Shown piece after piece: positions 44,577 to 62,023 of a stretch of 64,000 nt of DNA. The first letter of the stretch is position 1; the number at the start of each line of letters is the position of its first letter. Under the pieces are notes generated by a model. The model was not told the DNA's origin, made no database searches, and saw nothing but the letters and a program-made list of their open reading frames with translations. The position numbers were made by a program, and so were the translations under genes. Origin of the DNA: Leptospira stimsonii (GTDB taxonomy: Bacteria > Spirochaetota > Leptospiria > Leptospirales > Leptospiraceae); contig NZ_QHCS01000002.1 in assembly GCF_003545875.1 (NCBI RefSeq), forward strand, positions 62,001 to 126,000, written 5' to 3'.

Positions 44577-46937
44577 TCATGCGCTTTGTCTCTTTTCTAT
44601 CAAGAATTTTTGATATTCTTCCCAGTAATGATCGTCAAAAGGAAGCCATCTCTGTTCGTCGATCAGAGAATGGAAGTCTTGAAACGAAGCAAACTCCGAC
44701 CAAATCTCTCTAAAAACGTTCGTAAGAAGTTTCCTATAGAAAGTTTTATCCCAGTGGATTTTTTTATTCTTACTTATAAAAATCGGAAGGGCCTCTTCCG
44801 GAAGATACCATTGGTCCTTACTTTTCGAATTTCGGTTGAGCACTAAATATCGGATTTTTTCACCCGCTTGAACTTCGATCCCTAATTCCTTGAGGCGAAG
44901 AAGCGAAAGTGAGGTTGCGCCGTGTACTTCGTATTCTTCCAGATCTTTCGAAGTGGATCTTCGGACCAAAAGTTCTTCGAGAGGAACTTTCTCCGTTTTG
45001 AGTTGATTATCATAACGATCGAAGATCTGTAAAATTTCCTTTTCTGAATCGATCAATTCTTGGATCGTGATTTTTTCTCTCATCCATTCCAACATTTCCT
45101 TTTGAGCGTTCCTAATAAAGACGGGAATGTCTTTTCTTCTGGAACCGATTCCTCTACACTTTAACTTTCCCGATGAAAATCTTCCCATGTATCGGTTTGC
45201 GACAGGCATCTTCGGATCTTGACTGGACGACGGAAAAAGAAGCCAAGTATAAACCCCATCGACATCGATTTTAACGGAAGTCTTTGCCGTTATTTCAGCG
45301 CAGAGAGAATCTAATTCCTCTTGAGAGAACGAAGAAGAATCCTCTTTGCGGATAAAAAGGCTGTCGGTAATCGCGTGGATAAAAACATAACCTCTTCCCT
45401 CCGAAATCTCCTTGGCGGTTAGGAGTTTTTCTCTTGCGAAAGCGTTTACGCTTTCGTGACTTTCCAATCTTCCGAATTTTGCGTTTCTGTATCCAAGATA
45501 ACCGAAAGAGGTGACCAACATCCACTTAAGACTGGATTGTTTGAGTTCGCTTTCATAGAGTTTTACCTCGTCTTTTGTTTGTTTTACTATATTTTTGTAA
45601 TGTGCTCTTCGAACCAGAACGTGTTCCAAAGCCTCCGAAACGATTCCTTTTCGTTTGTTACAGATTTTGTATCCTAAACTCGGAACTACAGGAGTTGTTT
45701 TGTCGTCCTCGCAACAGGAGCAGTTTACACATTCGGGAGAAATGTTATGGAGAACCATTATGCTCGGATACATTTGTGCAAAATCCAATTGTGCTACGTT
45801 TTCAGCGGTCATTCCGAAGCTGATGTCCGGCTGAAAGACAAGTCCGCCTTTGTCCGCTTCTAAAAGTTGAAGGGCTGTTTTCGGAGATTCGATCGCGCTC
45901 TTTTGCCAAGGGACAAGATAACCTCTTCTCAAGGCGACGTCCGTTTCAATCGCGGTCAGGGCTTTCCCCGTCGAAGCTCTTGCCATCTTTTGAATTGGAA
46001 GACGAGAGAGTCTTGCTAATTCGACAATACCCAAAAGATCCGCTTCTTTATGAACAAAGCTATTTTCCGAATCGATATGCCAGCGTCCAAAAAGAGGGTA
46101 AGAAGGAGCTCGAAAAACGATCGTGCCGTAAGTATTAAAGCTAGTACCTTTCGTTTGAATATTTCTTCGAATCGGACTCGCTCGGTCTCGATCGAATGCG
46201 GGGAAAATTTTAAACTTTTGAGCTTGAGAGAATAAATACGGGAAGATGATTTGATCACCGTAAGAGGAGAGAATAATATCGGGATCCTCTTCTTTGAGAA
46301 GAGCGTCGATCTGAGATAAAAGTTCTTTCGGATTCGAGCCAGAAAATTCCCAAGACTTGTCAAAAGTTCGAAATACGAGAGAATTTTTTCTCATATCGAG
46401 TCTATGACTCTGAGAAAGTCGCATAGAAAGAATTTTGAACTTAGGGACGTCGTAGTCTAAATTTTCGATTTCATCGAGGGCTATTATCTCGAGAATTTTC
46501 TTTCCGTCCCTTTCTTCCGAATAGGAGAGTCGCACTTTGCACATAGGAAATAATTTTTTTTCAACGAGATAGCTTGTTGGGACTTCGATGTCTGAATGAA
46601 AGATGTCGAATTTTCCGTAGAGCGCATAGAGTTTTCTGGAAACCTTAGACAAAACGGAAGGACGAGCGATCGTAAGTTTTAGGACTGAAACTGTCTGATT
46701 TTCATAAAAGAGTTTTTTCTCCTCGTAGGTCGGGATTTCTGCTATCGCTCTGAGTTGATAAAGTCTTTGTACGAGTTTTTTAAGAAGAATTTCATCGCCC
46801 CTGGCATAAATGACCGGCTGATAAAAATCGTAAAAGAGAAGAGGTTCTCCTTTTTTATTGAGAATCCAAATATGTATTCTATCTTCTATATGATAAATAT
46901 CGAATAGAGTTCCTTCGATCCAAATTGTTTCAGCCAT
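44577..46937 (-). CDS. Family B DNA polymerase of PolB2 type, with degraded exonuclease domain
   Basis: 786 residues. Motif A is LDFAQMYPSI with the catalytic Asp near 385. The motif B region is KWMLVTSFGYLGY at 471-483, with the canonical Asn replaced by Val and Tyr by Phe. Motif C is HAITDSLFI (521-529), keeping the second Asp but not the first of the usual D-T-D. GKLKCRGIGSRRKD (590-603) is the usual post-palm K-x-R-G-I segment. The N-terminal exonuclease lacks the acidic residues of ExoI and ExoII (DPDIILSSYGDQIIFPYL), so proofreading is probably lost. A CxxCxCC cluster lies at 403-409. Length and motifs fit the PolB2 group. The ribosome binding site AAGGAG directly abuts the ATG, and the start overlaps the upstream gene by 8 bases, implying translational coupling. 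Possible translesion polymerase. Confidence 0.85.
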   Translation of the reverse strand: MAETIWIEGTLFDIYHIEDRIHIWILNKKGEPLLFYDFYQPVIYARGDEILLKKLVQRLYQLRAIAEIPTYEEKKLFYENQTVSVLKLTIARPSVLSKVSRKLYALYGKFDIFHSDIEVPTSYLVEKKLFPMCKVRLSYSEERDGKKILEIIALDEIENLDYDVPKFKILSMRLSQSHRLDMRKNSLVFRTFDKSWEFSGSNPKELLSQIDALLKEEDPDIILSSYGDQIIFPYLFSQAQKFKIFPAFDRDRASPIRRNIQTKGTSFNTYGTIVFRAPSYPLFGRWHIDSENSFVHKEADLLGIVELARLSRLPIQKMARASTGKALTAIETDVALRRGYLVPWQKSAIESPKTALQLLEADKGGLVFQPDISFGMTAENVAQLDFAQMYPSIMVLHNISPECVNCSCCEDDKTTPVVPSLGYKICNKRKGIVSEALEHVLVRRAHYKNIVKQTKDEVKLYESELKQSSLKWMLVTSFGYLGYRNAKFGRLESHESVNAFAREKLLTAKEISEGRGYVFIHAITDSLFIRKEDSSSFSQEELDSLCAEITAKTSVKIDVDGVYTWLLFPSSSQDPKMPVANRYMGRFSSGKLKCRGIGSRRKDIPVFIRNAQKEMLEWMREKITIQELIDSEKEILQIFDRYDNQLKTEKVPLEELLVRRSTSKDLEEYEVHGATSLSLLRLKELGIEVQAGEKIRYLVLNRNSKSKDQWYLPEEALPIFISKNKKIHWDKTFYRKLLTNVFREIWSEFASFQDFHSLIDEQRWLPFDDHYWEEYQKFLIEKRQSA

Positions 46938-47199
46938 CTCCTTTTAAAACCTTGGTTGAAATCATTTCCTGCTTTAACTTTTGTATTTCCTTTTTTAGAT
47001 CGATCATCATGGTTAAGAGCATTGTATCGATCGGGTAGGGCGCGGATGCCATCACCCCGGCCTGAACTTGCAACTTTGCAGTCCGTATGAGATCGTCGAA
47101 AACTTCTTGATCCGGTTTTCGAAGTCCTCTTCGAAATTCAAGAAGACCGGATTCTACTTGTTGCATTTGTCTGGAGTAAGGAGTGACTGTTCTACCCAT
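46930..47199 (-). CDS. Small helical protein of the polymerase operon
   Basis: 89 residues, unrecognised. It looks almost wholly helical: RQMQQVESGLLEFRRGLRKP, a middle QEVFDDLIRTAKLQVQAGVM, and a C-terminal coiled-coil-like TMMIDLKKEIQKLKQEMIS. It sits 8 bases after the RecA-like gene and overlaps the polymerase start by 8 bases. Small size, coiled coil and fixed place between the two enzymes suggest an adaptor joining them; this is inference. Confidence 0.75.
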   Translation of the reverse strand: MGRTVTPYSRQMQQVESGLLEFRRGLRKPDQEVFDDLIRTAKLQVQAGVMASAPYPIDTMLLTMMIDLKKEIQKLKQEMISTKVLKGDG

Positions 47200-47207
47200 A
47201 AGCGCTT

Positions 47208-47846
47208 TTATAACTCTCTGTTTTCTTCCAAGGATTCAACGGAAGGAATAGACTTCTTTCTAACTTTGAGATAAGAAAGTTGATTTTCAATTTTCAGCTC
47301 CCAAAGATCCGAAGACGCGTTTGCCAATTTCGGGAAAAAATTCTGAAACGTGGGATGTTTATATTTCATCGATTCGATTACAAGGATTGGTATATTTTTC
47401 GAATGAATCGTCTCCAAAATCAGCAACATCTTATCCAAAAGAAATCTTCCTTCTTCCTCTTGAACGTCTCCGTCGAAGAATTGTTTGCAAGGCGCTAAAA
47501 GAAAGTAGATCGTGTTTTGAGAATTCCTGTTTACTATGTTTTTTAATGCGTCCAAAATCTGATAAGGAGTGAACGCCCTCTGGACAAAAATATTTTCTAG
47601 TAAGGACTCGGGAGGAATTCTTCTCTTTCTTGTTTCGTCGGTGATTACGAACGGATTAAAACGAATTGCACAATCCAGATTGAAAACTTTAAAACCGGAT
47701 ACCGCAAACGCGTATTCCCATTGAAGCGCGAGATGAAATACCCCGGACATTCCCGTGAGCATACTCAATCCTTTTCGATTCCAGGAAAGAACCGGTTGGT
47801 AAAGGTTTGCACCGGGTGTTTGGCGCTCTGCTGTTTCCAAAAGCAT
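47208..47846 (-). CDS. RecA/Rad51-like protein lacking Walker A (ImuA-like)
   Basis: 212 residues from the ATG at 47846, which lies right after the predicted promoter; the ORF extends in frame to 47954. Residues 31-68 follow the RecA fold. LTGMSGVFHLALQWEYAFAV stands where a P-loop belongs, but the G-K-T/S is missing. K-V-F-N-L-D-C-A-I-R-F-N-P-F-V-I follows. LENIFVQRAFTPYQILDAL (83-101) closely recalls the Rad51 segment L-E-N-I-x-x-A-R-A-x-x. The Walker B strand NTIYFLLAP lacks the acidic residue. It is therefore probably an ATPase-dead RecA paralogue, as ImuA is in the ImuA-ImuB-DnaE2 mutasome. First gene of a three-gene operon with a LexA-type box in its promoter. Confidence 0.78.
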   Translation of the reverse strand: MLLETAERQTPGANLYQPVLSWNRKGLSMLTGMSGVFHLALQWEYAFAVSGFKVFNLDCAIRFNPFVITDETRKRRIPPESLLENIFVQRAFTPYQILDALKNIVNRNSQNTIYFLLAPCKQFFDGDVQEEEGRFLLDKMLLILETIHSKNIPILVIESMKYKHPTFQNFFPKLANASSDLWELKIENQLSYLKVRKKSIPSVESLEENREL

Positions 47847-47853
47847 GAATACT

Positions 47854-47886
47854 ATTCTAATGATAAGTATAAATTTGTAAAGCAAA
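47854..47886 (-). promoter_or_regulatory. LexA-type box over the promoter of the RecA-like/polymerase operon
   Basis: Read on the minus strand, TTTG-CTTTA-CAAA (plus 47874-47886) exactly matches TTTG-N5-CAAA, which I recall as the SOS box of Leptospira LexA1. It overlaps the -35 TTTACA (plus 47876-47881). Sixteen bases further is -10 TAGAAT (plus 47854-47859). Transcription would begin about at the ATG (47846), giving a leaderless mRNA. GAATA-G-TATTC also spans the -10 and start region. Confidence 0.75.
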
Positions 47887-48688
47887 ATGTAGGATGAAGA
47901 AAATGATAATTCGAAAATATGTCTTATAAGATCGGAAATTCGTATTTCTAGCAAAAGAGAAGGAGTGGACGATTATTTTTTTTGAAACTTTTTCCGGATA
48001 TCCTTTTCGGAACGGCGATTTGTGGGATAAATTCTTCTCATTCTAAGAAGAATTTGGAAATAACAGAGATTCTTCCGAAATTTTTCGTATAAACAATCGG
48101 AAGAGTCGGTATATAAAAAAAATTGAATATAGTGCACCTTATCGGAGACATTTTTCGCCTTTGAAAGGCGCTTCCGGATGATCGATTTTTATCTCGATTT
48201 AATTTCTTGATTCGAGAGCGATTCTTAAAAAAATCCCGTTTCCGGTTCGGGGCCTTTTTCCGGATTCTTCCTATGAATTTGTAAGACAAGGTGAAATTTG
48301 ATTTCTTGAGAATGAAACAAGTCGATTCTCTCTTTCCGAAAGGATAACGAATCTGTCGGCGATCGGTCTTTTGCTTTCGATCTTTGGGAGTCGTTTCGTA
48401 AATTTCTCCCGACAAATTCCCCTTCGAAAACGACTTACAGACACCTTCGACGCGAAGGACCCGCGGAAGAATTTCGTTTCTTTGAAAAGGAGTTTTTTTC
48501 TTTAGGAAAGAATGTTTGGAATCGCCGATTGCAAATCGGGGTTAGTTCTAAAATGGGAAAAAGTAGGAACTCACACATTTCGGAATCACAGAGAAAGAAT
48601 CTAGACGTTTCGAAAATAAGGATGGGACGTAATTTGTGTGAACTCAAACGAAATATAAAAAGGAATTCTTTTTGAGGATCGTTTTTAA
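47887..48688. other. Intergenic with one dispersed GTAGGAACTC copy
   Basis: GAAAAAGTAGGAACTCACAC (48557-48576) is the reverse complement of the unit repeated at 50958-51142. A related copy, GAAAAGTAGGAACACACAC, lies at about 43886-43904. No gene, tRNA or further motif was recognised. Confidence 0.5.
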
Positions 48689-48718
48689 ATAAAAAAGGCG
48701 CCATTTTCAGGGCGCCTT
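48689..48718 (-). terminator. Rho-independent terminator of glyA
   Basis: On the minus strand AAGGCGCC and GGCGCCTT pair around CTGAAAAT, followed by TTTTTT. Starts about 30 bases after the glyA stop. Confidence 0.88.
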
Positions 48719-48747
48719 CTTGAATTTTCGAAAAAAAAAGAACTTCT

Positions 48748-49995
<1,248 letters not shown>

Positions 49996-50042
49996 CGTGG
50001 CCCTTCTTTTCTAACGGATTTATGAAGTAGAATGGAACCCGA

Positions 50043-50891
50043 TCAGTCTCTGAGGATAAAATCCATCCTCGAATACTTATTCTCCAGGAGCGTTTTTGCT
50101 TCTCTGAGAATCAATTTTGTAAATCGGAGATCCTTCTCTGTGCCCATTCTGGAAAGGCCCAGAGATTCGGCAAATACATGAGAAAGGTCTTGGCCAAATT
50201 TTAGAGTGGAAAAATGCTCGGGAAGGGCAGTCACGAAATCGGAATGTTTTCGGTTCTTTCTATATTCGGGTTCTTCCGGTGGATGTTTGAGAAGTCCGGA
50301 GACTCTTTCGATGAGGGAAGGTTTTAAGATCAACGTCCCGTGATGGACGACCGCGCCTCTTTTTCGGAATTGTGCATTTCCCGAAATCTTCTTCTCCAAT
50401 CCTTGATCGACGACCGCAAGATCCGATTTCCCTCTGAAAGAAGCGTCTAACGTTTGTTTTTTCAAGGACGCGATGACTAAACTTAGGAAATAATCATAGG
50501 ATTCTTTTACCTTATAGAGTTCCGGTTTTACGTCCAAGGAAATGAAGAATGTGAAATTTAGATTCTCTTCCGGATGATGAACCACGGTTCCACCTCCGCT
50601 CGCTCTTCTTACGATCGCCGGAGAAGAATTCTTCCGGATGACCTTTCTGTTTTTTAGGACCGATTCTTTCCCGGCAATTTTTTCGGATTCTAAGAATGGA
50701 TTTAAAATTTCAGGCAAAACAGTTTCTTCCGGTCTTTCCGAAAGACCTACTACGATGGAGAATGGATTTTTCCAGATTCGAATTCCGGCTCCGTATCCGG
50801 AGGAGATGAGATGAAGTCCTAAGGCCTCTTCGATGGCGAGGTTGTAGGTTGCGCTTCGTTCTGAGTTTTGGAAAAAGGAGAATGTCCGCAT
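50043..50891 (-). CDS. lplA: Lipoate-protein ligase A family protein
   Basis: 282 residues. It has the ligase motifs VRRASGGGTVVHHPEENLNF (residues ~95-115) and KKISGNAQFRKRGAVVHHGTL (~170-190), with the conserved Lys in S-G-K/R-S-D-L-A-V. An insertion at ~55-90 (F-L-E-S-E-K-I-A-G-K-E-S) is longer than in E. coli LplA. It would attach lipoate to E2 subunits such as OdhB encoded at 55589-56830. The family also contains octanoyltransferases, so the exact substrate is inference. Confidence 0.85.
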   Translation of the reverse strand: MRTFSFFQNSERSATYNLAIEEALGLHLISSGYGAGIRIWKNPFSIVVGLSERPEETVLPEILNPFLESEKIAGKESVLKNRKVIRKNSSPAIVRRASGGGTVVHHPEENLNFTFFISLDVKPELYKVKESYDYFLSLVIASLKKQTLDASFRGKSDLAVVDQGLEKKISGNAQFRKRGAVVHHGTLILKPSLIERVSGLLKHPPEEPEYRKNRKHSDFVTALPEHFSTLKFGQDLSHVFAESLGLSRMGTEKDLRFTKLILREAKTLLENKYSRMDFILRD

Positions 50892-50957
50892 TGGCTCTTT
50901 TCTTGCAATCTGTGAGGGTTCTCTTTTTTCTGCAATCGGTTTGTGAAGAGGAACAAC

Positions 50958-51142
50958 GTGTGAGTTCCTACTTTTTCTGTCTCACAGAAAGTTCCTCTTT
51001 CAAAGCTGTAAACGAAGGAGTTCCTACTTTTTCCGTTCCACAGAAAGTTCCTCTTTCAAAGCTGTAAAACGAAGGAGTTCCTACTTTTTCAAATCAAAGC
51101 GGACTTCTTTATTCAAAGAAACGTGTGAGTTCCTACTTTTTC
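50958..51142 (+). repeat. Tandem array of a ~56-bp unit with GAGTTCCTACTTTTTC core
   Basis: GAGTTCCTACTTTTTC occurs at 50962, 51018, 51075 and 51127 (spacing 56, 57 and 52). The first and last copies carry a GTGT prefix. Between the first three lies AGAAAGTTCCTCTTTC then AAAGCTGTAAA, present twice. The array fills the gap between two minus-strand genes. Confidence 0.85.
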
Positions 51143-51166
51143 CGTTCCACAACGAGATCGAAAAAA

Positions 51167-51985
51167 TCATTCCTCCGAAGAATACTGACTCGAAGCATCC
51201 TTTAAGAATTTCTTTTCCTTTCTTGAGAGAGAATCCATTCCACTCTTCGAAATTTTATCCAAAAGAAGATCCACTTCTTCTCGGACGTGAATCTTTCGAT
51301 TCATCTCTTCTTGCCATTTTTTCATCTTTCTCTTCTGGAGATAACGACTCAAGGAAAGAGAGGAAGGAATTTTGGACTTAAGTTTATTATAATAAAAGAA
51401 ATAAAGGGCTCCTCCGATGGCACCTCCTGCGTGAGCCATGTGTGCGATGTTTCCTCCCGGACCGGAAAAGGCGATGATAAGCATCAGAATGACGACCATG
51501 TATTTTGCCTTCAGGGGAAAAAATCCCATGAACAACAATTCCTGATTCGGCCAGATCAAAGCGAAGGCAACCAAAAGACCGTAGATTCCTCCCGAAGCTC
51601 CTATGATCGTTCCTTGGTGCCACCCTAAGAGATGCAAAATCCAGGGAAAGAAGCCGCCCATAAAACAGGAGAAAAGGTAGAATTTAAGAAAGTTCTTTCC
51701 TCCCCAGTGATTTTCCAAAATGGAACCGAACATCCAAAGAGAAAACATGTTAAACAGAATATGGAAGATGTTCTGTGTGGAATGTAAGAATGCGTACGTA
51801 ATAAATTGCCAAACGTAATAATGATGCGTGATTGCGTCGGGCGTTAATCCGAAAAAAAGAGTGAGATAATCTCCTACCGTCCAGGAAAGAAGGAGTTGAA
51901 TCGCGAAAATTCCCCCGTTTAAGATCAAGAGAATCCGAACCACGGGAGTCAGCTCCGGCCCGATCCGATTGTAGTAGCCTGTCAT
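51167..51985 (-). CDS. Rhomboid-family intramembrane serine protease
   Basis: 272 residues from the internal ATG at 51985. Six or seven helices carry the catalytic serine in GASGGIYGLL (GxSG) and the catalytic His in AHMAHAGGAIGG, plus HILFNMFSLWMFG, the H-N-M type motif. Rhomboids cleave membrane proteins within the bilayer. A longer in-frame ORF reaches 52099, but its extra residues look non-coding. The start is awkward: AAGGAG lies 15 bases from this ATG but only 5 from an ATG at 51995 in another frame, and the two are separated by a CCCC run. Dropping one C would join the frames into MFPMTGYYNRIG. A frameshift or a sequence error at that run is possible. Confidence 0.85.
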   Translation of the reverse strand: MTGYYNRIGPELTPVVRILLILNGGIFAIQLLLSWTVGDYLTLFFGLTPDAITHHYYVWQFITYAFLHSTQNIFHILFNMFSLWMFGSILENHWGGKNFLKFYLFSCFMGGFFPWILHLLGWHQGTIIGASGGIYGLLVAFALIWPNQELLFMGFFPLKAKYMVVILMLIIAFSGPGGNIAHMAHAGGAIGGALYFFYYNKLKSKIPSSLSLSRYLQKRKMKKWQEEMNRKIHVREEVDLLLDKISKSGMDSLSRKEKKFLKDASSQYSSEE

Positions 51986-52091
51986 AGGGGAACATGATTT
52001 CTCCTTAGAATTCGGGAGACAACCGTAAAACGAATTTTCTTTCCTCTCTTCTCTTTGACAGAATGTGTGAGATCGAAATCCTGGGTTCAAG

Positions 52092-53044
52092 GTGATCATC
52101 CAGCTTTACGGAACTCGAGGTTCGATTTCCGCCCCTCTCCGTACTACGGAATATATACAAAAGCTTATTCAAGTCCTAGAAATCGTCCGGGACGGAAACC
52201 CAAATGTACTTTCCGATATCGAGAAATTTATTTCCAACCTTCCTCCCTACCTTACTCACGTAGTAGGCGGCAATACCACTTGTATCTCTGTGGTTCTTTC
52301 TTCGGGAAGAAGAATCGTGATCGATTGTGGGACGGGCGCTCGCGTTCTCGGCGACGAGCTCATGCAGGAGAAGTTCGGCAAAGGTCAGGGAAGGATCGCA
52401 TTCTTCTTTACCCATACGCATTGGGATCATATCCAAGGGCTTCCTTTCTTCAAACCCCTCTATATTCCGGGGAATGAACTCCATTTTTATTCTCCTTTTT
52501 CCGATCTTTCGGAACGTTTTGAAAGACAGCAGGCCACCGAATTCTTCCCCCTTCCATTTTCCGCGCTCGCTTCCACGAAACTCTTTACCTGCGTCCAGCC
52601 TGGCGAAACTTTGGATTTAGAAGGGGATTGTAAGGTGAACGTCTATCCTCTCAAACACCCGGGTGGGTCTTTCGCATACCGGTTGGAGGAGAAGGGAAAG
52701 GTCTTTATTTTCGCCACGGACGCGGAATTTACCGGAGAGGATTTTGCTTCCGTTTCGGAGATGAAGCCGTTTTTTCAAGACGCGGATCTTCTCATCCTGG
52801 ATTCTCAATATACCCTGGATGAATCCTTCCAAAAATTTGACTGGGGGCATACGTCCTACACGATGGCCGTAAACTGTGCGGTTGCTTGGAATGTGAAAAC
52901 TCTAGTTCTCACACATCACGAACCCGCGTATGCGGACGACGTTTTGGATATCATTCTCCAGGAAGCGCGGGCACACGCAGTCGCGCTCGGCAATCATACA
53001 CTCAAGATCGAACTCGCCGTAGAAGGGAACGAATATAAACTATC

Positions 53045-53048
<4 letters not shown>
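52092..53048 (+). CDS. Metallo-beta-lactamase-fold hydrolase
   Basis: 318 residues from a GTG start. The metal motif is FFTHTHWDHIQGLPFFKPL (H-x-H-x-D-H), with later KHPGGSFAYRLEEKGKVFIFATDAE and LTHHEP as the remaining ligands. The N-terminal part MIIQLYGTRGSISAP resembles the phosphodiesterase subfamily that hydrolyses phosphoribosyl cyclic phosphates and small nucleotides, so a cyclic-nucleotide or phosphodiester substrate is a possible guess. Its last four bases overlap the start of the penicillin-binding protein gene (ATGA), indicating a functional pair in one operon. Confidence 0.85.
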
Positions 53049-55486
<2,438 letters not shown>

Positions 55487-55489
55487 TTC

Positions 55490-55522
<33 letters not shown>

Positions 55523-55588
55523 GTTTATAAGGATTGAAACCGAGGCCGGCCTTATAGAGCATCCTAAGCCTCCGAAAAGGAATCATAC

Positions 55589-58247
<2,659 letters not shown>

Positions 58248-58269
58248 ATCGATTAAGTAGGTTTCAAGA

Positions 58270-61047
<2,778 letters not shown>

Positions 61048-61092
61048 GAAAGAATCAAAATCGAAAGAAGATTCCTTATGATTCTTTAGGAA

Positions 61093-61122
61093 AGCCCGAG
61101 AGTAAAATCTCGGGCTTTTTTT
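61093..61122 (+). terminator. Rho-independent terminator of the odhB-lpdA-odhA operon
   Basis: AGCCCGAGA pairs with TCTCGGGCT around GTAAAA; a run of eight Ts begins inside the final arm. Confidence 0.93.
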
Positions 61123-61141
61123 TGAAACGTTTCGTGACCAA

Positions 61142-61675
61142 TTAATTTATTTTAGTACAATAGATTTCGAAATCGATCGCACCGATTACTGGAGAATTTC
61201 CGGGATTCAATTGCGCTACGATCGGGCAGTTTGAAAACCGAAGTCCGTAGTTTTTTGAATCGTTTTTTGTGATCGTCGCCGCACATTGAGTGGATACTCT
61301 GTAAGTATCCGCCGGAAGGTTTACGTAGAAGTCGATTTGACCAGCTCCTCCCGGGCCTATGATCACTCCGGAATTCTTACTAAAATCAATCAAAGAGTTC
61401 CCTGTGTCCACGAGTAGGTTCGCGCCAGCGGAGGCCGCGATTCCGTTTTTACTGCAGAGCGTATTTCCCAGAGCATACGTCTGACCTTGCATTTTTAACT
61501 CCGCCGTATTCAGCGCTACCTTCGGTTCGACTATTTCTTTGTTAGGCGAAGATTGACCCACCAAGGCGATCAAGAGCGAAAGATCATTATTGTTCTTCTT
61601 TCCATCGTCGCAGGATACGATCCAAAAAACGACTAAAACGAGGAACGTAAAAAATAGAATTTTCTGTGTTTGCAT
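61142..61675 (-). CDS. Putative lipoprotein, paralogue of the one at 37006-37557
   Basis: 177 residues. The signal VLVVFWIVSC ends in a Leptospira-type lipobox, followed by D-D-G-K-K-N-N-N-D-L-S-L-L-I-A-L. The later pattern L-N-T-A-E-L-K-M-Q, GVIIGPGGAGQIDFYV, S-T-Q-C-A-A-T-I-T-K-N and F-S-N-C-P-I matches the 37 kb lipoprotein in order, with four Cys in equivalent positions. The two probably arose by duplication. Function unknown. Confidence 0.83.
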   Translation of the reverse strand: MQTQKILFFTFLVLVVFWIVSCDDGKKNNNDLSLLIALVGQSSPNKEIVEPKVALNTAELKMQGQTYALGNTLCSKNGIAASAGANLLVDTGNSLIDFSKNSGVIIGPGGAGQIDFYVNLPADTYRVSTQCAATITKNDSKNYGLRFSNCPIVAQLNPGNSPVIGAIDFEIYCTKIN

Positions 61676-62023
61676 CGAATGTCCTCCATAAAAAGCATTC
61701 CTGCTTTTATTCTAGAAAAACATCCGCAACGGAAAAAATAGCCAAAGGATCGGAATAATCGTTCGCTGTTAATTCCGGTTATTTTACCGTTTGTTCTTTT
61801 GTAGGCAAAGGAACCTATTCTTTGTTAGGCGAATGGATGCGAGGAGAAGAATCGGAATTCGGTTAACGTTTGTTTCTTCCGTCTCAGATTTCGAAAAACA
61901 TTCTTTGTTTTAAAAGTTCTGTTCCCGGCTGAAGTCGTTGAATCACGGAAGATGTGTTTCTTTTGTCGTAACTTTTACTTTTTCTTTTCGAAGGTGGATA
62001 GAGAAGGATTGAATTGATTTCAA
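61676..62023. other. Intergenic between divergent genes, no gene seen
   Basis: Holds the upstream regions of the minus-strand lipoprotein and the acetyltransferase gene. TTCTTTGTTAGGCGAA at 61819 recurs in part within the lipoprotein gene at about 61536 (TTTCTTTGTTAGGCGAA), an observation I cannot explain. Confidence 0.4.
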
